From JAKPUX01 sp035353815 (lineage in GTDB: Bacteria > Zhuqueibacterota > Zhuqueibacteria > Residuimicrobiales > Residuimicrobiaceae): DNA of 64,000 nt. Positions 22,821 through 31,487 of this stretch are shown piece by piece. The DNA is taken from positions 1 through 64,000 of the forward strand of contig DAOQAG010000007.1 in NCBI GenBank assembly GCA_035353815.1, read 5' to 3'. The translations under genes were made by a program, and so were the position numbers. The notes under the pieces were generated by a model that made no database searches, had not been told where the DNA came from, and saw only the letters and a program-made list of their open reading frames with translations. The stretch's first letter is position 1. The number at the start of each line of letters is the position of its first letter.

Positions 22821-25217
22821 TTAGCGTGGTCTCAATTCGGCGCCAAATCGGGCAGTCAGGAGGGCAAGGATCGCATCCACCTGGTGCTCAACCTCTTCCA
22901 CTCCCAATGTACGTTCTTTTGAGCAAAAATTCAATGAAAAAGCGATACTTTTTTTCCCCTCAGGCACCTGCTCGCCCTGGTAAAAATCGAAAAGACGGAC
23001 ATTTACGAGAAGATCGCCTCCGGCTTCGCGGATAGCCGCCTCTACCGCTCCCACGGGAATCTCGACATCAAGCAGCAGGGCGATATCGAAGGGGACGAAG
23101 GGGAATCGGGCGATGGGCTGGAACTGGCGATGGCCCGCCTGATGGGCGTAGAGCAGATCAAAGTCGAGAACAAAGGCGAAAAGATCGGCCGTCTTGATCC
23201 GGAAGGTGTGCAGCACACTCTCATCGAGCCGGCCAAAACTGCCGAGGCAGGTTTGATCGGCGAGATAGAGGCCGGCGCTCTCCTGGCCGAAACAGCGCCC
23301 CTGCGCGGCGCCGAGGGTGACCTCCTTGATGCCGAGCTGTGTCAGCAAGGCCAGGAGGATGCCCTTGATGTCGTAGAAATCGACCGCGCGCGGTTTGCCG
23401 TACCAGGCCGGCAGGTCCGTTTCGCCGACGATCATGCCGGCCACCTGCTTGTACTCCGTGAACGCCTCCCCCCTCTTCCAGGCGATATTGCCGATCTCAA
23501 AAAAGCGCAAATTGGGCATCTGGCGGTTGCGGTTGTAGGCGCTGTTCTGCAGCAAAGAGATCAGCAGGCTGGTGCGGAAGAGCGACCAATCCGCGCTCAA
23601 GGGATTCAAGAGTTCGACTGCTGTGGCGTCTTCCGGCAAAAAAATTGCAGCCGCCTGTGGCGACACCAGGCTGAGCGAGAGGGTTTCACGAAGTCCCAAT
23701 CCAGCCAGAAGCCGTCGCAGATGGTCCTGAAAGGCGACGTGGGGATTAGGCGGCTGGGCCTGATCGAGCGTCACCGTCTGCGCGAAGGGGATCTGCTCGT
23801 ACCCATAGACGCGGGCGACCTCCTCGATCAGGTCCACCGGACGGGTGAGATCGGGACGAAATTGGGGAATGGTGCAGGAAATCACGCCGGCTGTTTTTTC
23901 GGCGCAGGTAATCTCGAGGCGGCTAAGGAGCTCCATCACCGCGGCGGCCGTCAGCTGGATGCCGATCAGGTCATTCACGGCGCGCAGGCGCAGATCGACC
24001 AGCGCCTGGGGGATCGGCTGCGGGTAGACATCCACCGCGCCGCCGACCGGAGTGGCGCCGGCAAGGCTGGCCAGAAGATCCGCTGAGCGGTTGAGCGCAT
24101 AGAGCGTTCCGTCGGGATCGGCGCCGCGTTCGAAGCGTTTGGAGGATTCCGTCGCGATCCCCAGGCGCTTGCCCGATTTGCGGATGCCCGCGGCGGCAAA
24201 ATGGGCGCTTTCAAGAAAGAGCGTGGCGGTTGTGGGCTGCACCTCTGAATTGAGGCCGCCCATGATGCCTGCCAGGGCCACCGGCCGTTCACCATCGCAG
24301 ATCAGGCAGGTTCCGTCATCGAGGGCGTGGCTCTTGCCGTCCAGGGTCGTAAAGGATTCGCCGGCCGCGGCGGCGCGCACGATGATACGCTGCCCGGCTA
24401 CCGCGGCGGCATCAAAGGCATGCAGCGGCTGGCCGCACTCGAGCATGACATAATTGGTGATATCCACGACGTTGTTGATGGCACGTACTCCGGCATGATG
24501 CAGCCGGTAGGCCATCCAGAAGGGCGAGGATTGAATCCGGACCTGCTCGAAATAGAGTCCCGAGTACCGCGGGCAGAGATCCGCCGCCGCGATCGTCACG
24601 GCGATGCGCGACGGAGTGGTCCGGTCGGCGGTATGCAGGACGGGGGCCGGGCGTCGCAGGGGCTGACTGGTGGCCGCGGCAATTTCGCGTGCCAGGCCGA
24701 TGACGCTGAGGCAATCGGGACGGTTGGGCGTGATAAAGACATCGATGACATAGTCGGTCGCGCCGAGCCACTGACGGAAATCCTCTCCGGGACGGGCGGA
24801 GTCGTCGAGGATCATCAGTCCCTCGCTGCGCTCAGTCAGCCCCAATTCGGCTTCGGAGCAGAGCATCCCGCTGGAAGCGATGCCGCGGATCTCACGCTCG
24901 CTCACCTGGAGGGATTCACCCAGGGTGGCCCCGGGCAAGGCCAGAGGAACGAGGAGACCCGGGCGGGCATTGGGCGCGCCGCAAACGATCTGGAGCTCCT
25001 CCCCCCTGCCGGCATCCACGCGGCAGAGCTGCAGCTTGCCGGCGTTGGGATGGGGAGCGCAGTGGGTGATCCGGCCGACAACGATGGAGCTGAAGGGGCG
25101 GGCGATCTCCTCGACGGATTCTACTTCCAGCCCCGACATGGTCAGGGTGTGGGCGAGCTCCTCAATGGAGAGGGAAATATCGACGAATTCCTTGAGCCAG
25201 CTTAGGGTAACTTTCAC
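22821..25217 (-). CDS. pheT: Phenylalanyl-tRNA synthetase beta subunit
   Basis: A 798-residue subunit of the alpha2-beta2 enzyme. Domains: N-terminal start MKVTLSWLKEFVDI, the EMAP-II-like tRNA-binding OB domain (about 40-150, VVGRITHCAPHPNAGKLQLC), B3/B4 editing domain (about 210-380), B5 (about 400-470), the catalytic-core-like domain (RFFEIGNIAW), and the C-terminal anticodon-binding FDX-ACB domain (RFPFVPFDIALLL). Length is normal for the long bacterial form. It follows pheS by 17 bases on the same strand. Confidence 0.97.
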   Translation of the reverse strand: MKVTLSWLKEFVDISLSIEELAHTLTMSGLEVESVEEIARPFSSIVVGRITHCAPHPNAGKLQLCRVDAGRGEELQIVCGAPNARPGLLVPLALPGATLGESLQVSEREIRGIASSGMLCSEAELGLTERSEGLMILDDSARPGEDFRQWLGATDYVIDVFITPNRPDCLSVIGLAREIAAATSQPLRRPAPVLHTADRTTPSRIAVTIAAADLCPRYSGLYFEQVRIQSSPFWMAYRLHHAGVRAINNVVDITNYVMLECGQPLHAFDAAAVAGQRIIVRAAAAGESFTTLDGKSHALDDGTCLICDGERPVALAGIMGGLNSEVQPTTATLFLESAHFAAAGIRKSGKRLGIATESSKRFERGADPDGTLYALNRSADLLASLAGATPVGGAVDVYPQPIPQALVDLRLRAVNDLIGIQLTAAAVMELLSRLEITCAEKTAGVISCTIPQFRPDLTRPVDLIEEVARVYGYEQIPFAQTVTLDQAQPPNPHVAFQDHLRRLLAGLGLRETLSLSLVSPQAAAIFLPEDATAVELLNPLSADWSLFRTSLLISLLQNSAYNRNRQMPNLRFFEIGNIAWKRGEAFTEYKQVAGMIVGETDLPAWYGKPRAVDFYDIKGILLALLTQLGIKEVTLGAAQGRCFGQESAGLYLADQTCLGSFGRLDESVLHTFRIKTADLFAFVLDFDLLYAHQAGHRQFQPIARFPFVPFDIALLLDVEIPVGAVEAAIREAGGDLLVNVRLFDFYQGEQVPEGKKSIAFSLNFCSKERTLGVEEVEHQVDAILALLTARFGAELRPR

Positions 25218-25234
25218 TGTAGCGGTCCGGAAAA

Positions 25235-26266
25235 TTAGAATTGTTCGAGAAAGCGCAAATCATTCTCGAAAAGGATGCGGATATCGTGGATCTGATATTT
25301 AAGCAGGGCAATGCGTTCGACACCCATGCCGAAAGCATAGCCCGAATAGAGTTCGGGATCGTAGTCGACGAAGCCGAATACGGCCGGGTCGACCATGCCG
25401 GCCCCGGAAATTTCGAGCCAGCCGCTGTTTTTGCAGAAGCGGCACCCCTTGCCGCTGCAAAAGATGCAGGAAAAATCGTACTCGGCGCTCGGTTCCGTGA
25501 AGGGGAAAAAGCTGGGGCGAAAGCGCACGCGCATGCGCTTGTCATCAAATATTTTTTGGGCGAAGGCCAGCACGATTCCCTTGAGATCGGCGAACGAGAC
25601 GCCGCGATCGACGTAGAGCCCCTCCACCTGGTGAAAGGTGGGCGAATGGGTGGCGTCCGGGGTATCCTTGCGAAAGCAGCGTCCCGGGGCGATCATGCGT
25701 ACCGGCGGCTTTTGCGCCTCCATGGTGCGGATCTGCACCGGCGAGGTATGGGTGCGCAGGACATGCTGGCCGGTCAGGTAAAAGGTGTCCTGCATATCGC
25801 GCGAGGGGTGATACTCGGGGATATTGAGGGCGGTAAAGTTGTAATACTCGCTCTCGATTTCCGGACCTTCCTCGATGCGGAATCCCATGCCGGAAAAGAT
25901 CTGCTTTATTTCATCCAATACTTGAAGCATAGGATGAAAACTGCCGATATATGGATACTTGGCTGGTAATGTCGGATCAAAAGATGAAATCGCTTTGGGG
26001 CGGTGTTGGAAGGAGAGTGCTGCCGCATCGCACTGCTGTTGCAGACTTTCCTTCAGGCGGTTCAACTCCGCCCCGAGCAATGGTCGTTCTCCTGCCTCCA
26101 CCCTGCCGAGTTGGGCAAAAAAGGACTGCAGTTTGCCTTTGCGGCCGAGGAATTCGGTTTTCAGCTGGTCGAGTTGCGGCGCCGAGGTGGCCGCCGGCAA
26201 GCGCCGGCTGAATTCGCTTTCGAGGGCGAGGAGTTCCTGGAGCAGGTGGGACAGGATTTCACTCAT
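25235..26266 (-). CDS. pheS: Phenylalanyl-tRNA synthetase alpha subunit
   Basis: Catalytic class II subunit, 343 residues. The N-terminal coiled coil (about 1-85) precedes the catalytic domain with motif 2 at MIAPGRCFRKDTPDATHSP and HQVEGLYVD, and motif 3 at GFGMGVER-like YAFGMGVERIALLKY near 320. The FxFxEPSAEYDF stretch (PSFFPFTEPSAEYDF) is typical. A CxxC...C-x2-C insertion (CIFCSGKGCRFCKNSG) resembles the metal-knuckle seen in many bacterial PheS proteins. It lies between rplT (4 bases) and pheT. Confidence 0.97.
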   Translation of the reverse strand: MSEILSHLLQELLALESEFSRRLPAATSAPQLDQLKTEFLGRKGKLQSFFAQLGRVEAGERPLLGAELNRLKESLQQQCDAAALSFQHRPKAISSFDPTLPAKYPYIGSFHPMLQVLDEIKQIFSGMGFRIEEGPEIESEYYNFTALNIPEYHPSRDMQDTFYLTGQHVLRTHTSPVQIRTMEAQKPPVRMIAPGRCFRKDTPDATHSPTFHQVEGLYVDRGVSFADLKGIVLAFAQKIFDDKRMRVRFRPSFFPFTEPSAEYDFSCIFCSGKGCRFCKNSGWLEISGAGMVDPAVFGFVDYDPELYSGYAFGMGVERIALLKYQIHDIRILFENDLRFLEQF

Positions 26267-26270
26267 TTTT

Positions 26271-26618
26271 TCAGGCCTTGGCTGCGTTAACCAATTGTTC
26301 GAAAGCCTGGAGATCGTGAACAGCCAGTTCAGCGAGCATCTTGCGGTTTATGTCGATATCGTTCTGTTTGAGCCCGTTGATGAGGGAGGAATAATTCATC
26401 CCGTACAGGCGGGCGGCGGCATTGATTCGCACAATCCACAAACTACGAAACTCGCGTCTTCTGGCTCTGCGGTCACGGTAATTATAGGTAAGCCCTTTCT
26501 CTACGGTTTCGCGGGCGGAACGGTAGAGACGGTGCTTGCCGCCATAGTAACCTTTGGCGGCCTTCAAGTATTTATTTCGACGGTGACGCGTGACGACCGG
26601 CGAATGTGATCTTGGCAT
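26271..26618 (-). CDS. rplT: 50S ribosomal protein L20
   Basis: A 115-residue basic protein binding 23S rRNA, essential for early 50S assembly. The long N-terminal helix (RHRRNKYLKAAKGYYGGKHRLYR split over two motifs) and NRKMLAELAVHDLQAF at the C-terminus are diagnostic. In many bacteria L20 represses the infC-rpmI-rplT message by mimicking its rRNA site; the same gene order here makes that plausible, though no leader pseudoknot was identified. Confidence 0.98.
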   Translation of the reverse strand: MPRSHSPVVTRHRRNKYLKAAKGYYGGKHRLYRSARETVEKGLTYNYRDRRARRREFRSLWIVRINAAARLYGMNYSSLINGLKQNDIDINRKMLAELAVHDLQAFEQLVNAAKA

Positions 26619-26652
26619 ACTTCCTCCAACAGGAACTGTTGCGGGTGATCGA

Positions 26653-26847
26653 TTAGGCGCTCAGCATCCGCTTGATGCGCGGCGTATCCTCGGCCTTGAC
26701 GATGCTCGTCTGGCGCAAGGCGCGTTTGCGTTTGGGTGTTTTCTTGGTCAAGATGTGGCGCGCATACGCATGATTGCGGCGTACCTTGCCGGTTCCCGTG
26801 AGGCGAAAGCGTTTTTTCGCCGCCCGGTTGCTTTTCATCTTTGGCAT
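26653..26847 (-). CDS. rpmI: 50S ribosomal protein L35
   Basis: A 64-residue, highly basic ribosomal protein beginning MPKMKSNRAAKKRF and containing GTGKVRRNHAYARHILTKK, the family signature. It sits 31 bases after infC and 34 bases before rplT, the conserved infC-rpmI-rplT order. Confidence 0.98.
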   Translation of the reverse strand: MPKMKSNRAAKKRFRLTGTGKVRRNHAYARHILTKKTPKRKRALRQTSIVKAEDTPRIKRMLSA

Positions 26848-26878
26848 AGAGTGCTCACCTCATGTAAGAGTTGGCTGT

Positions 26879-27388
26879 TTACTTCTTGACGAAAAAGACC
26901 ACGAGTTGGCCGCCTTCCATTGCCGGGTCTTTTTCAGTTTTGGCGACATCCTGGAGGTTTTCGATGAAACGCTCCATGATCTTTCGGCCAAATTCTTGAT
27001 GAATCATTTCGCGTCCCTTGAACTGGACCGAGGCGCGGACGCGATCCCCCTCGAGGAGAAATTTGCGCGCGTGCTTGAGTTTGAATTCAAAGTCATGTTC
27101 TTCGATTTTTGGCCGCATGCGGATTTCTTTGGTAACGATGACGTGCTGTTTTTTGCGCGTCTCTTTTTCCTTCTTGGAAAGCTCGTACTTGAACTTGCCG
27201 AAATCCATGATCTTGCAGACCGGCGGCGCCGAATTGGGAGAGACCTCGACCAGATCCAGGCCGGCACTCTCTGCCCTGCGCAGCGCCTCCGCGCGGCTCA
27301 CGACGCCCACCTGCTCGCCTTTTTCATCCACAAGCCGGACGGAGGGAGCATCGATCAGCTCATTGACGCGAGTGGTTTTTTTCTTAAT
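26879..27388 (-). CDS. infC: Translation initiation factor IF-3 (ATT start)
   Basis: IF-3, 169 residues, controls start-codon selection and subunit splitting. No ATG, GTG or TTG lies at the family N-terminus, but an ATT at 27388 with AGGAGG seven bases upstream gives the expected KKKTTRVNELIDAPSVRLVD start. The N-domain (VCKIMDFGKFKYELSKKEKE) and C-domain (VRASVQFKGREM, QDVAKTEKDPAMEGGQ) are intact. AUU starts are a known hallmark of infC that lets IF-3 repress its own synthesis. Starting at the GTG at 27331 would remove the first strand, so it is rejected. Confidence 0.96.
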   Translation of the reverse strand: MKKKTTRVNELIDAPSVRLVDEKGEQVGVVSRAEALRRAESAGLDLVEVSPNSAPPVCKIMDFGKFKYELSKKEKETRKKQHVIVTKEIRMRPKIEEHDFEFKLKHARKFLLEGDRVRASVQFKGREMIHQEFGRKIMERFIENLQDVAKTEKDPAMEGGQLVVFFVKK

Positions 27389-27410
27389 AGTACATCCTCC
27401 TCTGTTGATT

Positions 27411-29324
27411 CTACGCTTTGGACCGAACCTTGTCCTGAATCTCTGAAATCACAGCCGGGATTTCAGCCAATCCACTGTCCCCTTCGCGGTGTTTACGGAC
27501 GGAGACGAGGTTTTGTTCCGCTTCCTTCTGTCCGATGATCAGCATGTAGGGGATCTTTTGCGTCTCGGCTTCGCGTATTTTATACCCCACCTTTTCGCTG
27601 CGGTCATCCATTTCGGCGCGGAGACCGGCGGCGAGAAGCTGGCGTTTGATCTGCTCGGCATATTCGTGCTGTTTTTCAGTGATCGGCAATACGACCACCT
27701 GGGTTGGCGCCAGCCAGAGCGGGAAGGCGCCGGCGTAGTGTTCGATCATCACGCCGAAGAAGCGTTCGAGCGAGCCCAGGAGGGCGCGATGGATCATGAT
27801 CGGCCGATGCTCCTTGCCGTCCTGGCCCACGTAGGTCAGATCGAAGCGTTCGGGTTCGTTAAAGTCGACCTGAATGGTGCTGCACTGCCAGGTGCGCCCG
27901 AGGGAGTCCTTGATCTTGATATCGATCTTGGGGCCGTAAAAGACGCCTTCGCCCGGATCGATCTGGTACTTCAGCTGCGCCTTTTCCAGCCCGGCGCGCA
28001 GGGCGTCGGTGGCGCGCTCCCAGTTTTCCAGGGAGCCGACCGCATGCTCAGGCCGCGTCGAGAGATAGATCTCGAGATCGGAAAAACCGAAGGAGCGCAG
28101 CATGTGGAGGGTAAATCCAAGCAGCATGTCGATCTCGTCATCGAGCTGATCCGGGCGGCAGAAATGGTGGGCATCATCCTGGGTGAAGCCGCGCACCCGC
28201 ATCAGGCCGTGCAGGACGCCGGAGCGTTCGTAGCGGTAGACCGTTCCCAGTTCCGCCCAGCGGATGGGCAGATTGCGGTAGCTACGCGTCTGGCTGCGGA
28301 AAATCTGCAGATGGAAGGGGCAGTTCATCGGCTTGATCTGATAGAGCTGCTCGTCCACTTCGGTCGGCTGATACATGTTGTCCTTGAAGAAGCCGAGATG
28401 ACCGCTGGTCTGCCAGAGATCGAGACGGGCGATATGCGGCGTATAGACAAATTCATAGCCGTTCTGGAGATGTTCCTGGCGCCAGAACTCCTCGATCTTG
28501 TAGCGAATAAAGCCGCCCTTGGGATGCCAGAGGATCAATCCCGGGCCGATCTCATCGTTGATGCTGTAGAGATCGAGTTCGCGGCCGAGGCGGCGATGGT
28601 CGCGTTTCTTGGCCTCTTCGATGCGCAGCAGGTACTCCTCAAGCTGCGATTTTTTCGGGAAGGCGACGCCGTAGATGCGCTGCAGCATCGGATTCTTTTC
28701 ATCGCCGAGCCAGTAGGCACCGGCGACGCTCATCAGCTTGAAATAGCGCACCAGGCCGGTCGAGGGCAGGTGCGGGCCGCGGCAGAGGTCGATGAAGGGG
28801 CCGTCGCGATAGATGCTCGGGGGTTCGCCGAGGCGATCGATCTGCTGGAGCTTGTAGCCCTCCTTACGCTCGCGGAAGAGCGCCAGGGCCGCCTCCTTGT
28901 CGAGTTCCTCGCGGACAAAAGGAAAATCGGCGGCGACGATCTCGGCCATTTTCGCCTCGATGCGCAGCAGATCCTCGGGGGTGAAGGTGGTCGGGACGTC
29001 GATATCGTAATAAAAGCCCTCCTCCACCGGCGGACCGAAGGCGAACTGGGCCTCGGGATAGAGTTCCTTGACCGCATGGGCAAGCACATGGGCGCTGCTG
29101 TGCCAAAAGATCTCCATGCCTTCGGGTGAATCGGCCGTCAAAAAGAGCAGACGCCCGCTGTGCGGCAGCACCCGGCTGAGGTCAAGGATTTCACTGTCGA
29201 GTTTTGCGGCAATTGCTTCACGGGCGATCCGGCCGCCGATCTCGGCGAGAATCTCGGACGCCTTGATACCTTCGGGATACTCCCTGGCACGACCGTCCGG
29301 GAAGGTAAGCGTAATCGGTGGCAC
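27411..29324 (-). CDS. thrS: Threonyl-tRNA synthetase (GTG start)
   Basis: Class II synthetase of 637 residues. Domains: TGS (about 1-60, ITLTFPDGRAREYPEGIKASEI), the editing domain with HSSAHVLAHAVKELYPEA (HxxxH zinc/editing motif near 76), the catalytic domain with the zinc-binding Cys in MNCPFH, motif 2 RYERSGVLHGLMRVRGFTQDD, and an anticodon-binding C-terminus (VVVLPITEKQHEYA). The start is set at GTG 29324, preceded by AAAGGGA; the open frame further upstream runs through tRNA-Val and is not coding. A small hairpin at 29364-29382 lies in its leader. Confidence 0.97.
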   Translation of the reverse strand: MPPITLTFPDGRAREYPEGIKASEILAEIGGRIAREAIAAKLDSEILDLSRVLPHSGRLLFLTADSPEGMEIFWHSSAHVLAHAVKELYPEAQFAFGPPVEEGFYYDIDVPTTFTPEDLLRIEAKMAEIVAADFPFVREELDKEAALALFRERKEGYKLQQIDRLGEPPSIYRDGPFIDLCRGPHLPSTGLVRYFKLMSVAGAYWLGDEKNPMLQRIYGVAFPKKSQLEEYLLRIEEAKKRDHRRLGRELDLYSINDEIGPGLILWHPKGGFIRYKIEEFWRQEHLQNGYEFVYTPHIARLDLWQTSGHLGFFKDNMYQPTEVDEQLYQIKPMNCPFHLQIFRSQTRSYRNLPIRWAELGTVYRYERSGVLHGLMRVRGFTQDDAHHFCRPDQLDDEIDMLLGFTLHMLRSFGFSDLEIYLSTRPEHAVGSLENWERATDALRAGLEKAQLKYQIDPGEGVFYGPKIDIKIKDSLGRTWQCSTIQVDFNEPERFDLTYVGQDGKEHRPIMIHRALLGSLERFFGVMIEHYAGAFPLWLAPTQVVVLPITEKQHEYAEQIKRQLLAAGLRAEMDDRSEKVGYKIREAETQKIPYMLIIGQKEAEQNLVSVRKHREGDSGLAEIPAVISEIQDKVRSKA

Positions 29325-29352
29325 TCGGTTTCCCTTTCCGATATAATCCGCC

Positions 29353-29382
29353 CTAAACAAGAAACCGCCCGAGGTAGGCGGT
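29353..29382 (-). terminator. Leader hairpin before thrS (possible attenuator)
   Basis: On the minus strand ACCGCC (from 29382) pairs with GGCGGT (to 29364) and is followed by TTCTTGTTT. It lies between tRNA-Val and thrS, so it may partly end the tRNA transcript or attenuate thrS. The T-run is imperfect. Confidence 0.4.
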
Positions 29383-29419
29383 GTCTTGGCGTAGGGTAAT
29401 AACGCATAATTCTCGAGAG

Positions 29420-29493
29420 TGGGCGGTACTGGATTTGAACCAGTGACCCCTTGCATGTCAAGCAAGTACTCTAACCAGCTGAGCTAACCGCCC
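29420..29493 (-). tRNA. tRNA-Val (GAC)
   Basis: Acceptor GGGCGGT/ACCGCCC, anticodon stem CTTGC/GCAAG with loop TTGACAT (anticodon GAC), T loop TTCAAAT. Last of four tRNAs read from the promoter at 29857; CCA is not encoded. Confidence 0.95.
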
Positions 29494-29581
29494 GGTACGG
29501 CTTGTGGAATGGAGCAAAAGTTAGTGAAAAAAAAGCGTTTCCCGAAGGCAACGCTGTTTTTGGATGCAACCCCTCATCTTT

Positions 29582-29669
29582 TGGTGCCGAGGGCCGGAAT
29601 CGAACCGGCACGGACTCAAAGTCCGAGGGATTTTAAGTCCCTTGCGTCTACCTGTTCCGCCACCCCGGC
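29582..29669 (-). tRNA. tRNA-Leu (TAA)
   Basis: Class II tRNA with a long variable arm. Acceptor GCCGGGG/CCTCGGC (one G-U), anticodon stem AGGGA/TCCCT with loop CTTAAAA (anticodon TAA), variable stem CGGACT/AGTCCG, T loop TTCGATT. The CCA end is encoded (29582-29584). Confidence 0.95.
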
Positions 29670-29688
29670 ACGGCTGCCCTTCCGGCGT

Positions 29689-29764
<76 letters not shown>

Positions 29765-29772
29765 AGGTGTAG

Positions 29773-29844
29773 AGCGGGAGACGGGACTTGAACCCGCGAC
29801 CCCAACCTTGGCAAGGTTGTGTTCTACCACTGAACTACTCCCGC
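29773..29844 (-). tRNA. tRNA-Gly (GCC)
   Basis: Acceptor GCGGGAG/CTCCCGC, anticodon stem CAACC/GGTTG with loop TTGCCAA (anticodon GCC), T loop TTCAAGT. First gene after the promoter at 29857; CCA is not encoded. Confidence 0.95.
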
Positions 29845-29856
29845 TTGAAGTTTATA

Positions 29857-29885
29857 AATATAGGCAAATTTCAAAAGTTATGCAA
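29857..29885 (-). promoter_or_regulatory. Promoter of the tRNA-thrS-infC-pheST-rny transcript
   Basis: On the minus strand TTGCAT (29880-29885) and TATATT (29857-29862) are 17 bases apart, 12 bases before tRNA-Gly. No strong terminator interrupts the downstream genes until 19412-19439, apart from the weak thrS leader hairpin. Confidence 0.65.
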
Positions 29886-29974
29886 GACTTTTTTTCTCAT
29901 TTCCGCTTTTTCGCCCCCCGCTCCTGGGAAAATCTCTCTTTATTTTGCAGCCGGGCCTCTGCAGTTTGCCCGTT

Positions 29975-30002
29975 TTGCAGCTACTCTTGAGTGAAGTAAA
30001 AA
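29975..30002 (+). promoter_or_regulatory. Weak promoter candidate for the small zinc protein
   Basis: TTGCAG (29975-29980) and TAAAAA (29997-30002) with a 16-base spacer, about 30 bases before the proposed start. Confidence 0.35.
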
Positions 30003-30030
30003 ATGATTCCTTCACGCCAAGGAGGTTTGT

Positions 30031-30282
30031 ACGAAATCCGAAGCCAACGTACCCCAAACCCTGATCATCTCCTGCGAAGCCTGCGGTGAGGTGCGCTATC
30101 TCGATGCCGCTGATGACAACGATGTGGAACGGCTCTTCAGTGGTTTCATCTGCAAAAAGAACTGTGATCGCTCCTTTTACAGCTATATCACCATCGGACA
30201 GATCGTGCTCGGCGCGCCCCGAAACGAGGTAACCAGCGATACCCTCCTCCTGCAAAAGAAAGCTTCCCTGCTTCATACCTAG
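30031..30282 (+). CDS. Small zinc-ribbon-like protein with non-standard (ACG) start
   Basis: An 83-residue protein with two Cys pairs, SCEACGEV and FICKKNC, likely one zinc site, then a helical or strand region ending QKKASLLHT. The conserved Cys lie upstream of the first GTG (30091), so the real start must be earlier. No in-frame ATG, GTG or TTG exists there; a perfect AAGGAGG (30019-30025) sits five bases before an ACG at 30031 in the correct frame. A TTG at 30027 is in another frame and stops after 20 codons. ACG initiation is rare, so an alternative is a CTG at 30061 or a damaged start. A strong terminator follows immediately. Function is unknown. Confidence 0.65.
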   Translation, partial: TKSEANVPQTLIISCEACGEVRYLDAADDNDVERLFSGFICKKNCDRSFYSYITIGQIVLGAPRNEVTSDTLLLQKKASLLHT

Positions 30283-30290
30283 CAAGCCCG

Positions 30291-30318
30291 GGCCGCTGAA
30301 AACAGCGGCCTTTTTTTT
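30291..30318 (+). terminator. Rho-independent terminator after the small zinc protein
   Basis: GGCCGCTG (30291-30298), AAAA loop, CAGCGGCC (30303-30310), then eight T. Confidence 0.92.
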
Positions 30319-30320
30319 GC

Positions 30321-30433
30321 GAAGTGGTGGAGCTTAATCCTTCACCCAGCATGTGGAACGGCTTGACTGCTGTGCTCCCCCTCCCTGGCCAGAGTGGTCG
30401 GGCTCAATCCTTCACACAGCGGATGGAACAGGC
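30321..30433. repeat. Degenerate duplication of a lipoprotein gene end
   Basis: About 42 bases at 30321-30362 and again at 30391-30433 (70 bases apart) are closely similar, sharing GAGTGGT-like, AATCCTTCAC and TGGAAC blocks. The right copy is the 3' end and stop of the lipoprotein gene at 30404; the left copy looks like the remnant of a second such gene end. Confidence 0.55.
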
Positions 30434-31405
30434 ATCGCGGACCAGAGTATGGCCCAGCACGATTTCCTTATGCCCTTGCATCAGGATCCAGCACCCGTAT
30501 CCGCCGGCCGCTGCCGGTGTGCGGGACCAGAATGCCGCCCTGGTGAAGATGCCATGGAAGGAGCCGGTGCTGCCCTCGCGATACCCCCCCGGCAGCGCGG
30601 TAAAGCCGCTCGCATTGGTGCCTTCGAGGTTGGGAATCGCCCAATGATGATAGCCGGATTCCATCATTTTGCCGCCAGCAATGGCGCTGCCGCCGAGGTA
30701 GTCGACCGCTTGCTGCCATTCGGCGTCACTGGGAACATGCCAGCCCGACGGCGCGATGTTGCGTTGATCCAGGGCGGCAAAGGCGTTATAGAGCCGGCCA
30801 TACTCCCCAATGAAGCCGTCATTTAGGCCATAGCTGCACCAGGCCCCCGCGCCGGTACTGACCCAGTGGGTGCTGTCGCTGATCCGCACAACCGGATCCC
30901 CGTTCCGGTAATGGGTGACGCGCAGGTTCTCCTGCATCCACTGCTGCTCCCCGATCCAGACGGTGCTATAGTAATTGCCATCCACATCGCTGACGCCACC
31001 GGTCGAGTCCGATTGTGTCCTGAACGAATCGACGACGCCCCACCCCCTGCCGGTCCGGTTGACGGCCCAGGCCTGCACATAGTGTTTCGTACCCGGAGCC
31101 AGGCCGGTCAGGAGGGTGCTGAAGGGACCCGTTCCCGTGCCATTGTCGCTCGTCTCTGCCCATCCACTGCCCTGCAGCGCGCTCTTCCAGCGCAGGCCAC
31201 GAGCGGTCACGGCTTCCCCCCCGTCGGCGACCACCGTGCCGCCGGCTATGGCGGAATTCCGTGTGATCGTGTGTGCTGGGGTGGTCGTGACCACCGGCAC
31301 GGCGGCGTTCCGCCCTGTCGGGGCTTCGCTGCACGCCGGAATCAGGAGCAGCAGGGCCCCTTGCGCGAGGACAAGAAGGGAATATGTCACAAATGCGGGC
31401 CGCAT
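30404..31405 (-). CDS. Lipoprotein with Fibrobacter major paralogous (FISUMP) domain
   Basis: A 333-residue exported lipoprotein: signal peptide with lipobox LIPACSE (Cys25), an FN3-like domain (about 35-130, with GGTVVADGGEAVTARGLRW), and a C-terminal FISUMP domain (TIGR02145 type, about 138-333) containing DVDGNYYSTVWIGEQQWMQENL, GRLYNAFAA, GWHVPSDAEWQQ, GFTALPGGYR and the end CSIRCVKD. The domain is common in FCB surface proteins; function is unknown, perhaps glycan or adhesin-like. GGGGAG gives a good ribosome binding site. It lies alone between two terminators, next to a decayed copy of its own 3' end. Confidence 0.88.
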   Translation of the reverse strand: MRPAFVTYSLLVLAQGALLLLIPACSEAPTGRNAAVPVVTTTPAHTITRNSAIAGGTVVADGGEAVTARGLRWKSALQGSGWAETSDNGTGTGPFSTLLTGLAPGTKHYVQAWAVNRTGRGWGVVDSFRTQSDSTGGVSDVDGNYYSTVWIGEQQWMQENLRVTHYRNGDPVVRISDSTHWVSTGAGAWCSYGLNDGFIGEYGRLYNAFAALDQRNIAPSGWHVPSDAEWQQAVDYLGGSAIAGGKMMESGYHHWAIPNLEGTNASGFTALPGGYREGSTGSFHGIFTRAAFWSRTPAAAGGYGCWILMQGHKEIVLGHTLVRDACSIRCVKD

Positions 31406-31487
31406 ACCATCTCCCCGTGTGAGTCGGAATCAAGGCCGGATCCCCGTTCGCGGCGGCCGCGCGGCTGCCCGTCGGCGGGTTCGGCCG

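Noticed and set aside
27489..29129. 546-codon frame opposite thrS
   Set aside because: Antisense shadow without start context.
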